DNA of 64,000 nucleotides from Imbricaverruca yamaguchii (GCA_034440575.1 JAOTOL010001559.1:835001-899000); one strand, 5' to 3'; counted from the stretch's first letter, positions 36,727 through 49,240 are shown. A program made the numbers and translations. Notes: a model not told the origin generated them from the sequence alone.

Positions 36727-39484
36727 ATGATGTTTAATGCTCAGAGTATCCGTTCCAAATTTGATGAGTTCAAGTGTTATGTTGCTGAGGAGGAACCAGA
36801 TTTTGTTTGCATTACAGAGGCATGGGTCAGTGAAGGGTATTTTGGAGATAACTTACAGGACTATGAGATCCAGGGATACAATATGTGTTCGTGCAATAGG
36901 GGTCCAGCAATGAAAGGGGGTGGTGTAATGCTCTATATGAATAGCTTATTCAGTTCTCAAAAAGTAGCAGGTGGGGATAAAAACGTGTCTGTGGAGTCCA
37001 TTTGGCTTGATGTCACTGTGGGAAAAGGCAACAGCAATACTCTTAGGATAGGAGCTTTCTACCGATCAGGAACCCTGCCACATTCTCAGCAACTGGAGCT
37101 TGACAAGGTGATTTGTGAGGAAATTAGTAGAAACTTTAAGAGGAAGTGCCTTATTCTTGGTGACTTTAATCTAAAAGGTTATGAAAATGCTGGTGTTGGT
37201 CCCCATCATGCAAAATGTTTAGGAAATGCCTTGAAGAGGACCTGTTCTTACACCAGTTTGTATCGGAACCTACCAGGCATGGTTCATCCTTGGACCTTGT
37301 ATTCTCGGATTTAAGTGACTTGGTTCAAGACTTGACTGTAGGCGAAACACTGGGAAAAAGTGACCATAACATAGTTAGATTCAAGGCACATGTAGGGGAA
37401 ATTATCAAGGATAATTTGGTAAAGGTTCCAAATTTCAACAGAGCAGACTTTGACGGCATGAGAGCGGCTTTAAGTGCCATCAGATGGGAAGACGAATTCT
37501 CCAATTTAAATGCCTGTGAAATGTGAGAAAAGTTCAAATCTTGCTTGAAGGAAACTCAAATTAGACATGTCCCCCAAAAGCAAAGACGCAAAAGAAGGGT
37601 AGGAAAGCCAGCATGGCTTACACCAGACTTGATAAAAGCAATTAAGGCTAAGAAAACTGCATTTAGAGTTTTTAAAGAAGCCTCAAATGTCGTTAATCTA
37701 AAGGCGTATCGAAAAGCTAGACACTGTGAAGCAAAAAAATACAGCAGCAAAGCGAGCAAGAGAACTGGATTTAGCTAGAAACTGTAATGGGGACAGTAAA
37801 AAGTTCTTTAGTTTCTACAAGCTGAGTAAAGTTTCTAGCGCAATTGGTCCACTGGAAGTAAACGGGACTACATTGGGTGAGGATAGTGAGATAGTTGAGA
37901 AGCTGAGCAAGCAGTTCAAATCAGTGTTTACATTGGAAGATATGACCAATCTGCCGACCGTACACCATAGTTCAGTGACATGGGATCTGACAAATGATGT
38001 CGATTTTATTGATAGTGATGTTGTTTACAATCATATCAGGAAAATAAAGCCAAACAAGGCAGAAGGACCTGATGAAATTTATGCTAGGGTGATCAGTTTC
38101 ACAAAATGAAATTCCAACCGATTGGAAAAGGGCAAATGTAGTTCCTACTTTCAAGAAAGGAGAAAGAGGGAAAGTTGAAAACTATAGGCCAGTAAGTCTC
38201 ACATCCCTAGTCTGCAAGGTACTCGAATCAATTATCAAGGATATAATAGTTAGTTATCTGGAAGGTAGCAGATTGATTCAAGATACTCAACATGGGTTTA
38301 GAAAAGGACGATCGTGTCTCACAAACCTCTTGGATCTTTTGAACTTCGCCACAGAACAACTTGATCAGGGAAATCAGGTTGATGTAGCATATCTTGACTT
38401 TAGTAAGGCCTTTGACAAGGTACCCCATAAATGGTTAATGATACAGCTTCAGTCCCATGGTATTGCAGGTAGCATCTTAAAATGGATAGAGTTGTGGCTT
38501 TCAGATAGACAGCAAAGAGTGATGCTAAATGGTACAAAGTCATCATGGCAAAATGTTCTTAGTGGAGTCCCCCAGGGGTCAGTACTAGGGCCATTACTGT
38601 TCATTATATTTGTAAATAACATTGAAAGTGGCCTAAGCAGTAAAGTTTTGAAATTTGCGGATGATTTGAAGGTCTTTAGGGCAATAACAGGTCAAGATGA
38701 GCATATCTCGCTGCAAAAAGACTTAGACGAACTTGTGAAGTGGTCCGAAGAATGGCAAATGAAATTTAATTTTGATAAGTGCAAAATCATGCATGTAGGT
38801 AAGCAGCATATGAAGGCTCCATACTTGATGGGTGGTCAAGAGCTATCAGTGACTCAACAGGAGAAGGATTTAGGTGTTATTCTAAACACAAAACTGGGGG
38901 CATCAGAACAGACCAGGGAAGCCAGGAAGAAAGCACTGAGAATGCTCGGGGCAATAAATAGGAATGTATCATACAGAAATGAGGAAGTGATCAGGAAGCT
39001 TTACTGTGCATACGTCAGGCCACATTTGGAATACTGCATCTAAGCTTGGTCTCCTAGCTATGAAAAAGATTGTTGGCTTTTAGAGAGAGTACAAAAGAGG
39101 GCTACAAAAATGGTTAATGGCATAAGCAACCTGGCATATGAGGAAAGATTGAAGAAATTGAATATGTTTTCACTTAGATATAGAAGGCTGAGAGGAGATC
39201 TCATCGAGGTCTTTAAATTTGTCCATGGTCTGGAGAGGGGATACCTTGGGGAAATGTTTGAATTTAACAGAAATTATGCAATTAGAGGTCATAAATTCAA
39301 AATTAAAGTTAACCACAGCAGAACAAGGTTAAGGCAAACTTTCTTCACCAACAGGGTAGTAGAACACTGGAACCAGCTGCCAGAAAACATCGTCAGTAGC
39401 AGCACATTGAAAATCTTTAAAAACAGCATAGACAATCATTATAAGAATAGAGGGCTTGCTTTTCAGTATTACAGGGAGGGCTGA
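36727..39484 (+). pseudogene. CR1 ORF2 (endonuclease-reverse transcriptase), broken
   Basis: Endonuclease: FNAQSIRSKFDEF, FVCITEAWV, LILGDFNLKG and GKSDHNIVRF. Reverse transcriptase: NKAEGPDEIYARV, ENYRPVSLTSLVCKVLE, DTQHGFRKGRSCLTNLL, VAYLDFSKAFDKV (motif A), SGVPQGSVLGPLLF (motif B) and KFADDLKVF (motif C, both Asp intact). The C-terminal tail has WSPSYEKDCWLLERVQKRAT. Lesions: frameshift near 37200, TGA at 37524, frameshift near 37740, loss of about 60 bases near 38090 (about 18 residues present in copy 2), and TAA for Gln at about 39041. The overall state is dead but relatively young. Confidence 0.88.
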
Positions 39485-39588
39485 TCGACAGATTTGGTGG
39501 GCAACTGGTTCAGTGTACAGAGTGCAACCAAGAAGGGCCCTTGTGGCTCATAGTTGCACTAATATTTTATGTCTTTATGTCTTTATGT

Positions 39589-39910
39589 GTGTCACGAAGG
39601 CATGCCCTATCCTCAATCGACAAAGAGTCACTTCCTCTCTTTGCGAGGTCCGGTGTGAGGACTGCCATAATCCTAGTTCTGGTTTTATTATTCTCAGTTT
39701 ACTGGGCTTGGAATTCCAGGTTCGTTGCAATTCGGATCGTATATATGATAAAATGGAGGGATACAGATCTCTTGGCGGAAGAGGTAGGCGAATTTCACGG
39801 CCATTACTGGCAGCGTGCTTGGCGGTCATATCGGCAGCTTCATTTCCAGAAATTCCAACATGACTAGGGATCCAGAAGAATACGATATTTTTGTCGAGAA
39901 GTTAGCTAGT
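39589..39910 (-). mobile_element. I-type LINE, 5' part of the split copy
   Basis: Minus-strand frame: DKNIVFFWIPSHVGISGNEA then ADMTAKHAASNG (end of an RNase H domain, with its HxGIxGNExAD motif), then a linker and TLCRLRIGHAFVTH, where the CR1 insertion begins. The continuation is at 35725-36076. The copy is 5'-truncated at about 39910 and abuts the 3' end of another copy. Confidence 0.78.
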
Positions 39911-39911
39911 T

Positions 39912-39965
39912 ATTAGGGCTTTAGGGCGCATCGACTACATTGGTCATGTGGCGCCCATAACAATA
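39912..39965 (-). mobile_element. 3' end fragment of an I-type LINE
   Basis: On the minus strand GGGCGCCACATGACCAATG then GTCGATGCGCCCTAAAGCCC, matching the 3' ends near 35750 and 40230-40265. This defines a shared 3' UTR signature for the family. Confidence 0.6.
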
Positions 39966-40798
39966 CAACTTACTTACACATCGATATATCATGCATCCTA
40001 GCTAGTTAAGCTTGCAAAATAATAGTCGACACAACGAATCGTACATAAAATAAAAGACGGCAACATTCAACATTTTCAACTTCGTGCATATATTACTGAA
40101 AATGCAATTCGGCGAGGTAGTCAAATAGTCGCCCTGATCGAACAATATTCGAGTCGTTGCCTAAAACCTCGCTGAGTGACAAAGACTGAGCACGCCCACA
40201 GTGACGTTTCAATGATTATTTGTGCTTAAAGGCGCGCCGACTACAAGGTCACTTAGCGCCCGTAACAGTTAGTTGTTCCAGCCGTCGCTATAGGATGTCC
40301 CCTGTACTACAAGTATTCTCTTTCCTGGTGCATTTTGATGTTAACGACCCGGATAAATAGCATAAAACTTTACATCAGAGAGGAAGCTGAAAAGCCTTCC
40401 AGATTGCACGACCGGTGATTTGTCACCTGAAACTGCTGGAAGGGAGTGGGCCTGGTCACTCCCAAAATGACGTCTACGCTCCAGCCCAAGCCTCGGGCAG
40501 GGAATCAGAACGTGGCTGTCATTACTGCACCACATCTCGGGCACAATGGTTCATTCTCCGCAGTGAGTAAATGAACATGGGTGGCGTACGTATACCCCAT
40601 ACGTAAACGACAAAGCGTCATCTCGTCTCGCCTTGATCTGCGCGAGCACGAGAGCCACTGGCCGAGGGATGGTTTTATTAGTCTTAACTTGTTGGAACCA
40701 AGCTCGTCCCAACTCGTCTGCCACTTGCTTGCCAGAGAAGCAGAGATCCCCGAGTAGAAATATCTGGCAGGGATTGGAAATTATCTGCGCAGGGGAGC

Positions 40799-41515
40799 CT
40801 ATGCTGCTCGCCTAGCAGCGCTGTCCGCTTGCTCATTTCCTACGACACCTATGCGGCTTGGAATCCAGCAGAAGTTCACAGCTTTTCCGGCATGATCTAA
40901 TAAAGTCAAGCGACCGAGGATGTCATGTACTAAAGCGTCTGTTGGGTTAAAACTCTTCAGCGCCAAAAGGCTGCTCAACGAGTCTGATAAAATTACATGA
41001 TTTTCTACATCCTCAACCTCTATAAACGCCAGCGCCTTCTTAATTGCCACCAGCTCAGATGTGTACACAGACGCATGTTTCAGTAGAGTTAACGATCTGG
41101 TGGCTGTATCGCATACAAAGGCAATTCCAACCCCGGCGTCGGTCTTTGATCCATCAGTAAAAGTTTTCGCATGGCTATTATAAAATATCGATATGTGCTC
41201 CAAAATACGCGTGCGAAATTCGTCCGGGGAACCTTTGCGAATGTCGGCCAATGCAAGGTCTATTTTAGGGCTTAGTGACATAAGTCGCCATGGGGGGATG
41301 GAAGTCTGCGGGGCGCGTTTCACCTTGCGCACCTCCAATTGACTCTTGGATTCTAGTGCACATGGGTCTATACATACGGGCGCCACCATGTACAAAGATT
41401 GATAGGATGCGACGCGAGAACAACGCTTGATAAGCTGGATGCTGTGGGAAACTGCGCAGTTTACACGCGTAGCGCATCCCAAGCATCTGTCTCCTGAGGG
41501 AAAGTGGTGGCTCAT
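40799..41515 (-). pseudogene. LINE RNase H domain segment
   Basis: All expected acidic positions are visible: TFTDGSKTDAGVGIAFV (first Asp), YTSELVAIKKAL (Glu), ILSDSLSSLLAL (Asp), and WIPSRIGVVGNEQADSAARR (final Asp with the HxG-like motif changed to RIG). It degrades the RNA strand during reverse transcription in I-type elements. The frame ends at TAG (40799-40801) although the zinc-binding C-terminus follows downstream, so the ORF2 is prematurely stopped. Confidence 0.85.
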
Positions 41516-41563
41516 TGATGCCAGCCAGCAGGCTCGCGATTGGCGAGGTCCGAAATGCCCCAG

Positions 41564-42330
41564 TCACACAATCCTAAGAACTGCATAATGAACGGTGTCA
41601 AGAACACGTTTTCCGGTTTCACAGGCGCCATCATAAACAAAGCAAGCATAATCTAGTTTGGAGCGAATGAGAGATTGATAAAGGAGTAGCAGTGTTTGTC
41701 TGTCACTTCCGTAAGATGCTCGCGAGACGCATTTTAAAATGTTTCGTGATGTAATACATTTATCACGGATAATTCTTAGATGGTCCCGGTAGAGCAGACG
41801 GCCGTCCAAATACATTCCCCAAAACTTAAATACAGGGTGTAACCGAATGGGTTCACCATACAGCTGCAGTGTAAGGTCGCGGCTGCAACGACGGCGACAA
41901 AAATGCATTGCTGCTGTTTTTGCGGTGGATAACGTAAAACCATTCATAGTGCTCCATCTCTGGAGATGGTTTGTCGCTAGCTGTAGTTGCCTGGATGAAG
42001 TCGATGCTCTTGAAGAAGATGACCAAATGGCTATATCGTCAACGAACAGATATCGACCAATACTTGACGGAAGCCCAGCAAAAACGTCATTAATCATGAT
42101 GGCGAAGAGAGCAACACTCAGCACACCCCCCCCTGAGGAATTCCATTTACGAGTGGAAAGCGTGTAGATAGATGGTCACCTATGCGAACACGAAAGAAAC
42201 GGTCAGCTAGAAAGTTTTGTAAGAATGTGCCCATACGGCCGCGGATTCTACTTCTTTTAAGCTGAGAATCCCATAGCGCCAGGTCGTATCATACGCCGCT
42301 TCAATGTAAAAAAAAACACTGCATTAAGAT
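41564..42330 (-). pseudogene. LINE reverse transcriptase, palm and thumb
   Basis: The minus-strand frame contains a FVDDIAIW motif (the catalytic FxDD box, commonly FADD) and, upstream around 42130-42115, GIPQGGVLSVALFAIMIND. Motif A, near 42285, reads FYIEAAYDTTW where related elements have Asp at the Tyr position, so a catalytic aspartate appears lost. The C-terminal part has RDHLRIIRDKCITSRNILK and LIRSKLDYACFVYD (the RSxLDY signature). A frameshift near 42125 separates it from motif A. Confidence 0.82.
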
Positions 42331-44060
42331 ATTGTTTCTGTATAAACGCTACACGAATCGAGGTATCCAAAAGTAAGATATGGTTCATGGTACTTCTGTT
42401 TCTTCTGAAGCCACACTGTTCGTTTGCGAAAAAAAAATGTACTTCCTAAATACCACGTCAGCCTTACATTTACCATTTTCTCCATCAGTTTTCCGAGGGA
42501 GGACGAGAGCGATATAGGTCGGTAATGCGATGGATGTAATCCGTTCTTTATGGGTTTTTTGATTGGGACAATGATTGCTTCCCGCCTACCTTCCGGGAAA
42601 GCGCCTGCTTTCCATACGCGGTTAAAGGTGGCCAGCAAAGCTTCCAGTCCCTGGGGAGGAAGTCTCTTTAACATAGCATTGTGAATCTGATCCGGTCCTT
42701 CGGCAACAAATCTCAAGGCGCTAATCGCGGATGTTAATTCAGTCATGGTAAATGGGTCATTGTAGTCAAGTGATTGTGAACTAATAAAATCAATAGGATG
42801 CCTCTCGCAATGCGACTTAAAACGCAAGAACTCTGGATTGGTGCTTCCACCACGACTACGTTCAGATATAAAACGGCTGATCTCATTCGCGACGTCTGAC
42901 GGATGAGCAACATCAATGCTCCCAACGCTCAAGACGGGGAGAGGAACTGAAGAGAACTGACCGGAGATACGCTTGATTTGAAACCAGGTCTGTCCTGTGG
43001 GCGTGAATCGATTAAGATTACCAATGTATGCTTTCCAGGACGTCCTCTTTGCCTCGAAAATTGTGCGCCGAGCATGCGCCCTGGCCTTCCGAAATGAAAT
43101 CAAGTGTTCCGTCGTACTGTGACGGTCAAAAATCCTGAATGCACGTCTTCGAGCAAGGATAACATTCCGGCACTCCTCCGTCCACCACGGCACAGGAGCA
43201 CGGCAGGCCGTTCTGGATGTCCTAGGCATGCATTCGGTCGCCGTATCGACGATCAATGATGTAGAATTGTTCACGGAGAGTGGTGGACTATATTGATTCC
43301 GCGTATCGTCTGATAATTTATTTTGTACTATTTCCTCAAACTGAAGCCAGTTAGCCTTGCTGATGTTCCGCCGCGGTGGCCTTGTTCCTAAAACAGCAGC
43401 GCAGCGGAACTCCACCAGGATTGGATAGTGGTCACAACCCATCGGGTTATCATCCACTGACCAAACACAGCGATGACTTAACCGGGGACTACACAGGGTG
43501 AGATCTAAAACAGATTTGTTCCCCGAGGGTAACGTTATATGTGTGGTAGAACCTGTGTTTAGTAAACACATCGCTTCGCCGATTAAAAATGCTTCCATAT
43601 GTTTGCCACGGGAGTTAGAAATGGCAGAACCCCAGAGAGTATGATGAGAGTTAAAATCGCCAAGAGTAAAACGGGGGGAGGAATTTCTAGCATAAGACTT
43701 CTGAGCTCCGCAGAGGGGAAAGCCTCTCCTGGTGGCAGATAAATTGAGCACAGAGACATAACATTGTGGTGAATATTAATACGTACGGCTACTGTCTGTA
43801 GTGTTGACTGCAATGATATTTTAGTAGGTGATTCATGGTGCACAGCCAACATTACCCCACCGTGTGCAATAGTGTCAATGTTTGTGTTACCTTTACGAAA
43901 TACATAATATCCTTTAAGAATACGAAATACATAATTGAAGACTGGGTACCAGCGGAAAGTTTAGTTTCCTGAAGGCCAACAGCAATAGGCGGTCTGTGGT
44001 ATAAAACCATCTGCAGGTCAGTAAAATTTGTTCTAAAAACACGCATGTTCCACTGTAAAA
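42324..44060 (-). pseudogene. LINE endonuclease and RT fingers
   Basis: The endonuclease starts near 44052 with WNMRVFRTNFTDLQMVL and AVGLQETKLS. After a frameshift near 43750, FTLGDFNSHHTLWGSA and CDHYPILVEF (normally SDHYP) follow. A linker with PWWTEECRNVILARRRAFR leads to RT motifs EGPDQIHNAMLKRLP, REAIIVPIKKP and YRPISLSSSLGKLMEKMV. The frame shifts at about 42440, where an A-run has changed length, in the stretch encoding the GFRRNRST motif. Confidence 0.82.
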
Positions 44061-44103
44061 CTAAGGGCGATATGATGGCGAGTCAAGTTAAAACTAGAAG
44101 AGC

Positions 44104-44599
44104 CTAAAAGTGCTCACTGGAGGGTTCGAGGTTACTCCTAGTGTGAGAGAGTGAGGTCGTTCTCGGCCGTGACCGCGGTGAGCAATCCCCTGGAGGAGAC
44201 CCTGTTGGTGGCAGCCCACGCTTCCGAGGGATGCTCAGCCGCGGCGGAGGTGGGGGAGGACCCATCTCGTGCGGACTACCTGATTCTATCAGCGGTGCTT
44301 CCACCCGCCTCCGAGGCGAGGGCGTGGCCAACCTGGTGGGAGGGGCACATTCCACACCTTTGTTCCTTACCCATGCTTTTTTCCATCTGGGCCAAGCGTG
44401 CTCTCTTCGCCTCGTGGGCGCGCCTTTCAACTTCCTGATAGTGTAAGCTGACGTCGGAGATCTGTATACGTCGGCTGTTTCGGGACGGAGAGGTAGGTTC
44501 AGCACCTGCATCGGCAGGTGAGGAGGTGGAAGCTGCAGGTGAGGGAGAAATAGGAGGGGTAGGAGTAGGGTTTGAACGTGAGGGGAAAGGATGGCTCAC
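44104..44599 (-). pseudogene. I-type LINE ORF1 C-terminal remnant
   Basis: Two overlapping minus-strand frames encode Ser/Pro-rich and basic sequence (YQEVERRAHEAKRARLAQ, then RLSIPRKRGLPPTGSPPGDC) located just upstream of the endonuclease frame. Position and composition fit the C-terminus of a gag-like ORF1. No CCHC knuckle remains, so the call rests on context. Confidence 0.5.
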
Positions 44600-44639
44600 G
44601 GGAAGGGGGGTCTCGACCGAGGCGAAAAGCGGCTAGATG

Positions 44640-44964
44640 GACTTACACTGTTCCCATACAGTGGAGGCAGACTTGTGTAGATACCATCGCTGATACCGTA
44701 CTGGTGCAATCGGCGCTAGAGACCGGGTCCGCGGCTCGTGCGAAGCTCGCCAACGCCGACCTCTACTCGCGGTACAGGTTTGAGCCCTTAGCTGCTGGGA
44801 CGACCGGCATTCCAGGACCTACTGCCTCAGAATATGTGCGAGAGCTCGGGCGGCACATAGCGGCCCGCACCGGCGAGCGCCGTGAAACAGCGTGGCTGAG
44901 ACAACGCATTTCTGCCGCAATTGTGTGTGGCTTCTGTGCTCACCACAGCCCGGTCCACAGATAG
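44640..44964 (+). pseudogene. possible retroelement ORF C-terminal tail
   Basis: A plus-strand frame reads ANADLYSRYRFEPLAAGTTG and ASEYVRELGRHIAARTGERR followed by WLRQRISAAIV, then a stop. This resembles a tail seen at the C-terminus of reverse-transcriptase ORFs in many invertebrate genomes (F-x-P-x3-E/T-x-G...LG...TGE pattern). It is GC-rich and free of stops for about 108 codons. The identification is from memory of the pattern and is moderate at best. Confidence 0.4.
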
Positions 44965-47900
44965 ATCTTCATTTGGCCACATAGTTGCACCACTTTCCCA
45001 TAGTTGCACAGCATTTCCACAGCCCTGATAAGACATAGTGGCATTGCTGTGGCATCTCATGTACCCAACTAATCCTTGCACCACAAGTGTGGGTGTACAA
45101 TTCTGGGGTATTGTGGGTGTACAATTCTGGGGTATCATTAGACACATTGGAGTGAGAGGTAGTACATGTGCATGGTGTTTTCCACAGTATTTGACAGTAT
45201 TGTGTAATATATGTATTGTAACCTCACCACCCCCCCCCCAAAAAAAAAGAAGAAATCAAATGATTACTATTAGGGCAAAGGCAGTTGATGCAATTCATCA
45301 CATCATGGGCACAGTACTCAGGAAATGTACTACAATAGTAATGCTATTTTATAAGTTCTTGCTGTGGACATTTGCATACATTAATCAGATCATCTAGGTC
45401 ATTTGTACCTGGATGGTGTCAGACTGACCACCATAGCATTCAGACTGTGGCAAAGCATTCAGATTGAGCAAATAACCTCTCTGTCAAGCTGTGAATGGAA
45501 TTGAAGCTGTGAATGAGTGTTGCCAGAAAATTATAAATGCATTGTTGTCCTCAAAGGAAACCTTAATATGTGAGATGCTAGAAAGCAACACATACATGGC
45601 AAAGTTAAAAGTACACTGATATGTGGCATATCTTGGCTGGCTGTGGTTAAATTATTAGCAAAGGATGAGGTTATAAGCCAACTTCATGAGCAATGGTAGA
45701 TAAAATGATAGGAAAAGTATACTTAATCGATCCCAATGAAGTTCACAAATACACAGTGACACTGAGACCGGCTCACAGTGCACACTTGATAATTGCATCA
45801 ACCCCACTTGACTATTGGATATAGGTTTTTGAATATAAAATGGTTTAATGAAAATTATACTAAATCAATCCATCTAAAATAGTTTTATTCTCACCACCAA
45901 GCAAGATATTTTGCATCAAAGAGCTAAAAAAAAATGATTGAAACCGATTCTTATTAATATCAAGTTTCTTTATGTACTTGTTTAGTTCATGTCTGGAATG
46001 TTTAGTTGAAGCAAGGATCAACTTGGAAGGATCCAGAGCTGCTAGATGGGAGAGCAAATTGACCCTGAAAAACTGTTCATAGGTGGTTTTATTTTGTATG
46101 TTAAATAGAGCTGGTCAGATTAGCTTAACCTGCACTAGAAGTACAGCTGATCACAGGGGGGCAGACAGGTGATATTTTGGAGTAAATTTGGAACAAGTAT
46201 TACAGACCCTTCACTGGCACTAATGAATCCCAAATGCAGTTATATTTCAAGGCACATGATTTATCTTTGCACACATTTACACAAAATTATTTGACAGTCA
46301 TGCATAAGTTATAAAATGGCATTAGTTTCTTGGTGTAATCGCCTCAGAGAACTTGCTTGCTCCAGGGATGATTTTCATAAATTTCAAGTGATCTTTTTCA
46401 TTGAATTGGCTCATGGTGTCTAAAAAAGTTGTCTGTTGAAGAAAATGACCTTTGATTGCACATTCTAAATGCCTTAATGGTCAGGCAAGGCTTCAAGTAT
46501 TTCCTCCAGCAATACCAAGTACCCCAAGATTTGCCAACTAGGGATTTCTGGTTCTTGTTGGTGAGCACTCCAGCACAGGTATCTAAAAATAAATAGTAAA
46601 CATATTGAATAATCTAAATATATCACATAAGAATAAATATTGATAAATATTGAATAAATATTGAATAAATATTTAATTAATTATTGGCCATATTGACAAA
46701 AATATACGTCTTCACACATTTGAAGCACCGCCAGTTGCACATAGTTTTTAGAGCAACACAGATGAGCATGTATGGTATGCTTTGTACTGCCTTTCAAAGA
46801 TGTATTGTGATGTTGACTGGTTGCCATGCAGGGATCACTAAAACTGCTAGTTGTTTTCAGTTATGGACTTTGAGTGGTAGCACTCGAGCAAACAATGTTG
46901 TTCTTCGTTTTCACTTCTGGAGTACAAAATACTTCATTTAGTCTGGTTACAATCCTGGATTACATAATGTATTGTTATGTATGACACCAACAAACATCAG
47001 TTTTTCCAACACTGACACATATTATAGCATAATATAACCAAACATAAGATAACCAAATCTAACAATAAAAGTAGGATCATCCCAAACAGACTATTTGATT
47101 ACAGTGTAATCAAATCTAGATGAACATTGTTAGACCTGCCATTAGCATTCACAGTACCACAGGGAACTTCCACCCTTGACAGGTAACAGGCATGTCTGGC
47201 TGCAAATATTCCTTGCCAGGAATGAATATAGAATTGAGCCAGAAACAAAAGTTTTTATATCAGTGTATTGAATTGTGTGCATGCAATGTTTAGTTTCTTA
47301 TTCATTTCATTCATTATTATCACTTGTGGCACACCAGGTACAGAGAATTAGACATAAAGGGCCTTATTCCTACAGTGAAAATCCTGATTATGTATTTCTG
47401 TGCAAACCTAAGAATATAGAGTAATCATTTGCTAAGAATATGAATGGTTGCATCATCTTTTCACATTAAAATACACTGTATTATAAGAATAATTAAAAGA
47501 ATCAAATTTTACCTTCATCTCCAATAATATCTTTTTCTTCAGAAACAGTTCCAGCTATGTTAGGCTGTTTATATTTTAAAATTCATTGTAAAGAAAAATT
47601 GCGTGGAAATTTTTCATTTCAGAAAAAAACACCGCAGATATATAATCCTGAGTTTATGATAAGTGATATAGCATTGTTGCCTTATTTTTTAATGCCACAT
47701 TGTCTGCTACATTACCCAACCATAAGCTCTTTTCTGTGTTCTTTTGCCTGCCAACCAAAAAGCACATGCTTCCAGGGGAAATGAGTAGTACATTTATAAA
47801 CATTGTGTTGGAAAAGGAAATGTCAAGAAATAAAAACTACCTGTAATTGCAAGTTTACCACAATTTGTCCTGAAAAAAACCCTTTTGACATGCACACCTA

Positions 47901-48487
47901 TTTAATTGATTATAATAACGAATATTAAAACAGGATGTTTTCATTGGCTTAGCTAGGACAGAACTCTGTGGCTCTTATTTAGACCTTACATTTTGACATC
48001 ATGAATTTGCGATGCCAAAATTTACGAATAATAACTTCCAGAATTTGAAAATAAGTCTATGAAATGAGAAAAGAACCAGAATTACCCCAATGAGAAGCTG
48101 AAGCTGATAAACTGCTCACGAAGGGTTCACGCATCGGGATGGTCCTCTACAGTGGTGGATTCCAGCAAACAGCTGATTCCTCATACTCTTTGGACAACAC
48201 AATCTCGAGAAAGTTTAGTAGGAATATTTACTAAGAATGGAAGCAAGTTTAATAGCAAAAATCACTCAGTTACATGTGATAAGTTCGGATGGACACGGGC
48301 TTGTCTGCCCTTTCCTTCTCGCTTGGCGAACAGTTCCCAATACCAATTTCCATTACACCTACTGATCGGGGTAGGCGGACGGATCTAGAGGAAAGGGCTC
48401 ATCTATCTACACCACAAGTGGTCGATTTCTTCTGAAATGTTGCACTAATATGCACAACAATATATATAGCATACATCAATGTCGACT
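44965..48487. other. AT-rich stretch without recognised gene
   Basis: Unique-looking AT-rich DNA with short frames only. Could be intergenic or a large intron. No domain, RNA or transposon end was recognised. Confidence 0.5.
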
Positions 48488-48524
48488 TATCAGCGATTCA
48501 CTGTGACTGTTGAGTCTCGGTGGT

Positions 48525-48835
48525 ATATCCCCGACCATGGTGGTATCCCTGTCTCCAGTGGTATATCCCAGTTACCTGTAGTATATGCCGGGCACCGGTG
48601 ATGCAGTTATCGGCCACGGTGATGTATCTACCGCCAACGGTGATGCATCTCTGGGCCTCGGTGATGCATATCTCGGCCGCGGTGATGCATATCTCGGCCG
48701 CGGTGATGCATCTCCCGACACCGGTAGTATATCCCCGTCCAAGATGATATATCTCTTCTTCCCGGTGGTATATCTCCCGTACCTGGTGAAACATCTGCTG
48801 GGCCGGTGATGCGTCACTCGCCCCCGGTGACTCGG
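48525..48835. repeat. degenerate minisatellite, CGGTGATGCATCTC-like units
   Basis: About 15 units of roughly 18-22 bases such as GGTGATGCATATCTCGGCCG and GGTGGTATATCTCCC. The two central units (48660-48705) are identical. A second cluster lies at 50773-50875, with LINE material between them. Confidence 0.88.
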
Positions 48836-48849
48836 AAACATCAAAATTC

Positions 48850-49240
48850 AGAACACCAAACAGCACCACATGTCAGCGAAGCTACCAAACAGCTCATGTA
48901 CCGGCCAAATGTTGCTTTGCTCTTGCAAGATAGAAACACATACAAAGTACTCAACCGACAAGTTCGATCAGCTATTGGAGCTGATCGTAGGGAAGAGATT
49001 AGCGGAAAGATAGCTCAGAAAGGCCAATCAGCTGCGTGGGGTGCCATCAAAAACATTATCGATACCAAAACGCCTCTCACAGAGTTCAACTTTAGGTCCT
49101 ACCTGAGCAGCTAAATCAATATTTTGTTAATGTTGGACCAAAAGTATCAGAAGAGGTCAAACGCCAGGCAACCATGCGTGACACCCCCACCCCCACAAAG
49201 GAAAGCGAAGTTTAACCTCCCAGTTTTGCCAAGCTTTAAG
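48850..49240 (+). pseudogene. LINE ORF2 fragment between endonuclease and RT
   Basis: Frame with SEATKQLMYRPNVALLLQDR, YKVLNRQVRSAI, REEISGKIAQKGQSAAWGAI and IIDTKTP, then a shift to LNQYFVNVGPKVSEEVKRQ. This is the basic linker and FxxVG segment preceding the RT in several LINE clades. It differs from both the CR1-like and I-like elements here, so a third LINE family is represented. Confidence 0.55.

Larger units (their letters stand above)
36077..39588 (+). mobile_element. CR1-type non-LTR retrotransposon, copy 1 (5'-truncated)
   Basis: Element order: remainder of an SGNH-esterase ORF1 (to 36531), apurinic-like endonuclease and reverse transcriptase ORF2 (36727-39484), 3' UTR, and a terminal run of TCTTTATG units (about 39562-39588). 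Eight-base 3' repeats in place of poly(A) are characteristic of CR1 elements. It is inserted inside an I-type LINE, and the host codons on each side (ending FVTH, resuming SYILTG) join in frame when it is removed. A TGTGT sequence is shared by both junctions. Related copies lie at 50086, 50591, 52806 and 63834. Confidence 0.88.
40205..44630 (-). mobile_element. I-type non-LTR retrotransposon, nearly full-length
   Basis: In minus-strand order: end of ORF1 (44599-44104), endonuclease (44060-43350), RT (about 42760-41570), RNase H (41515-40799), a zinc-binding C-terminus (ENEPLCPRCG near 40545), and a 3' UTR ending near 40205 with the GGGCGC...GTCGGCGCGCC signature. EN-RT-RNase H order defines the I/R1/LOA/Tad-like groups; I place it as I-like without a tree. 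Multiple frameshifts make it inactive. Confidence 0.82.

Noticed and set aside
48525..48835. CRISPR array
   Set aside because: Units are contiguous and degenerate with no unique spacers; this is a eukaryotic minisatellite.
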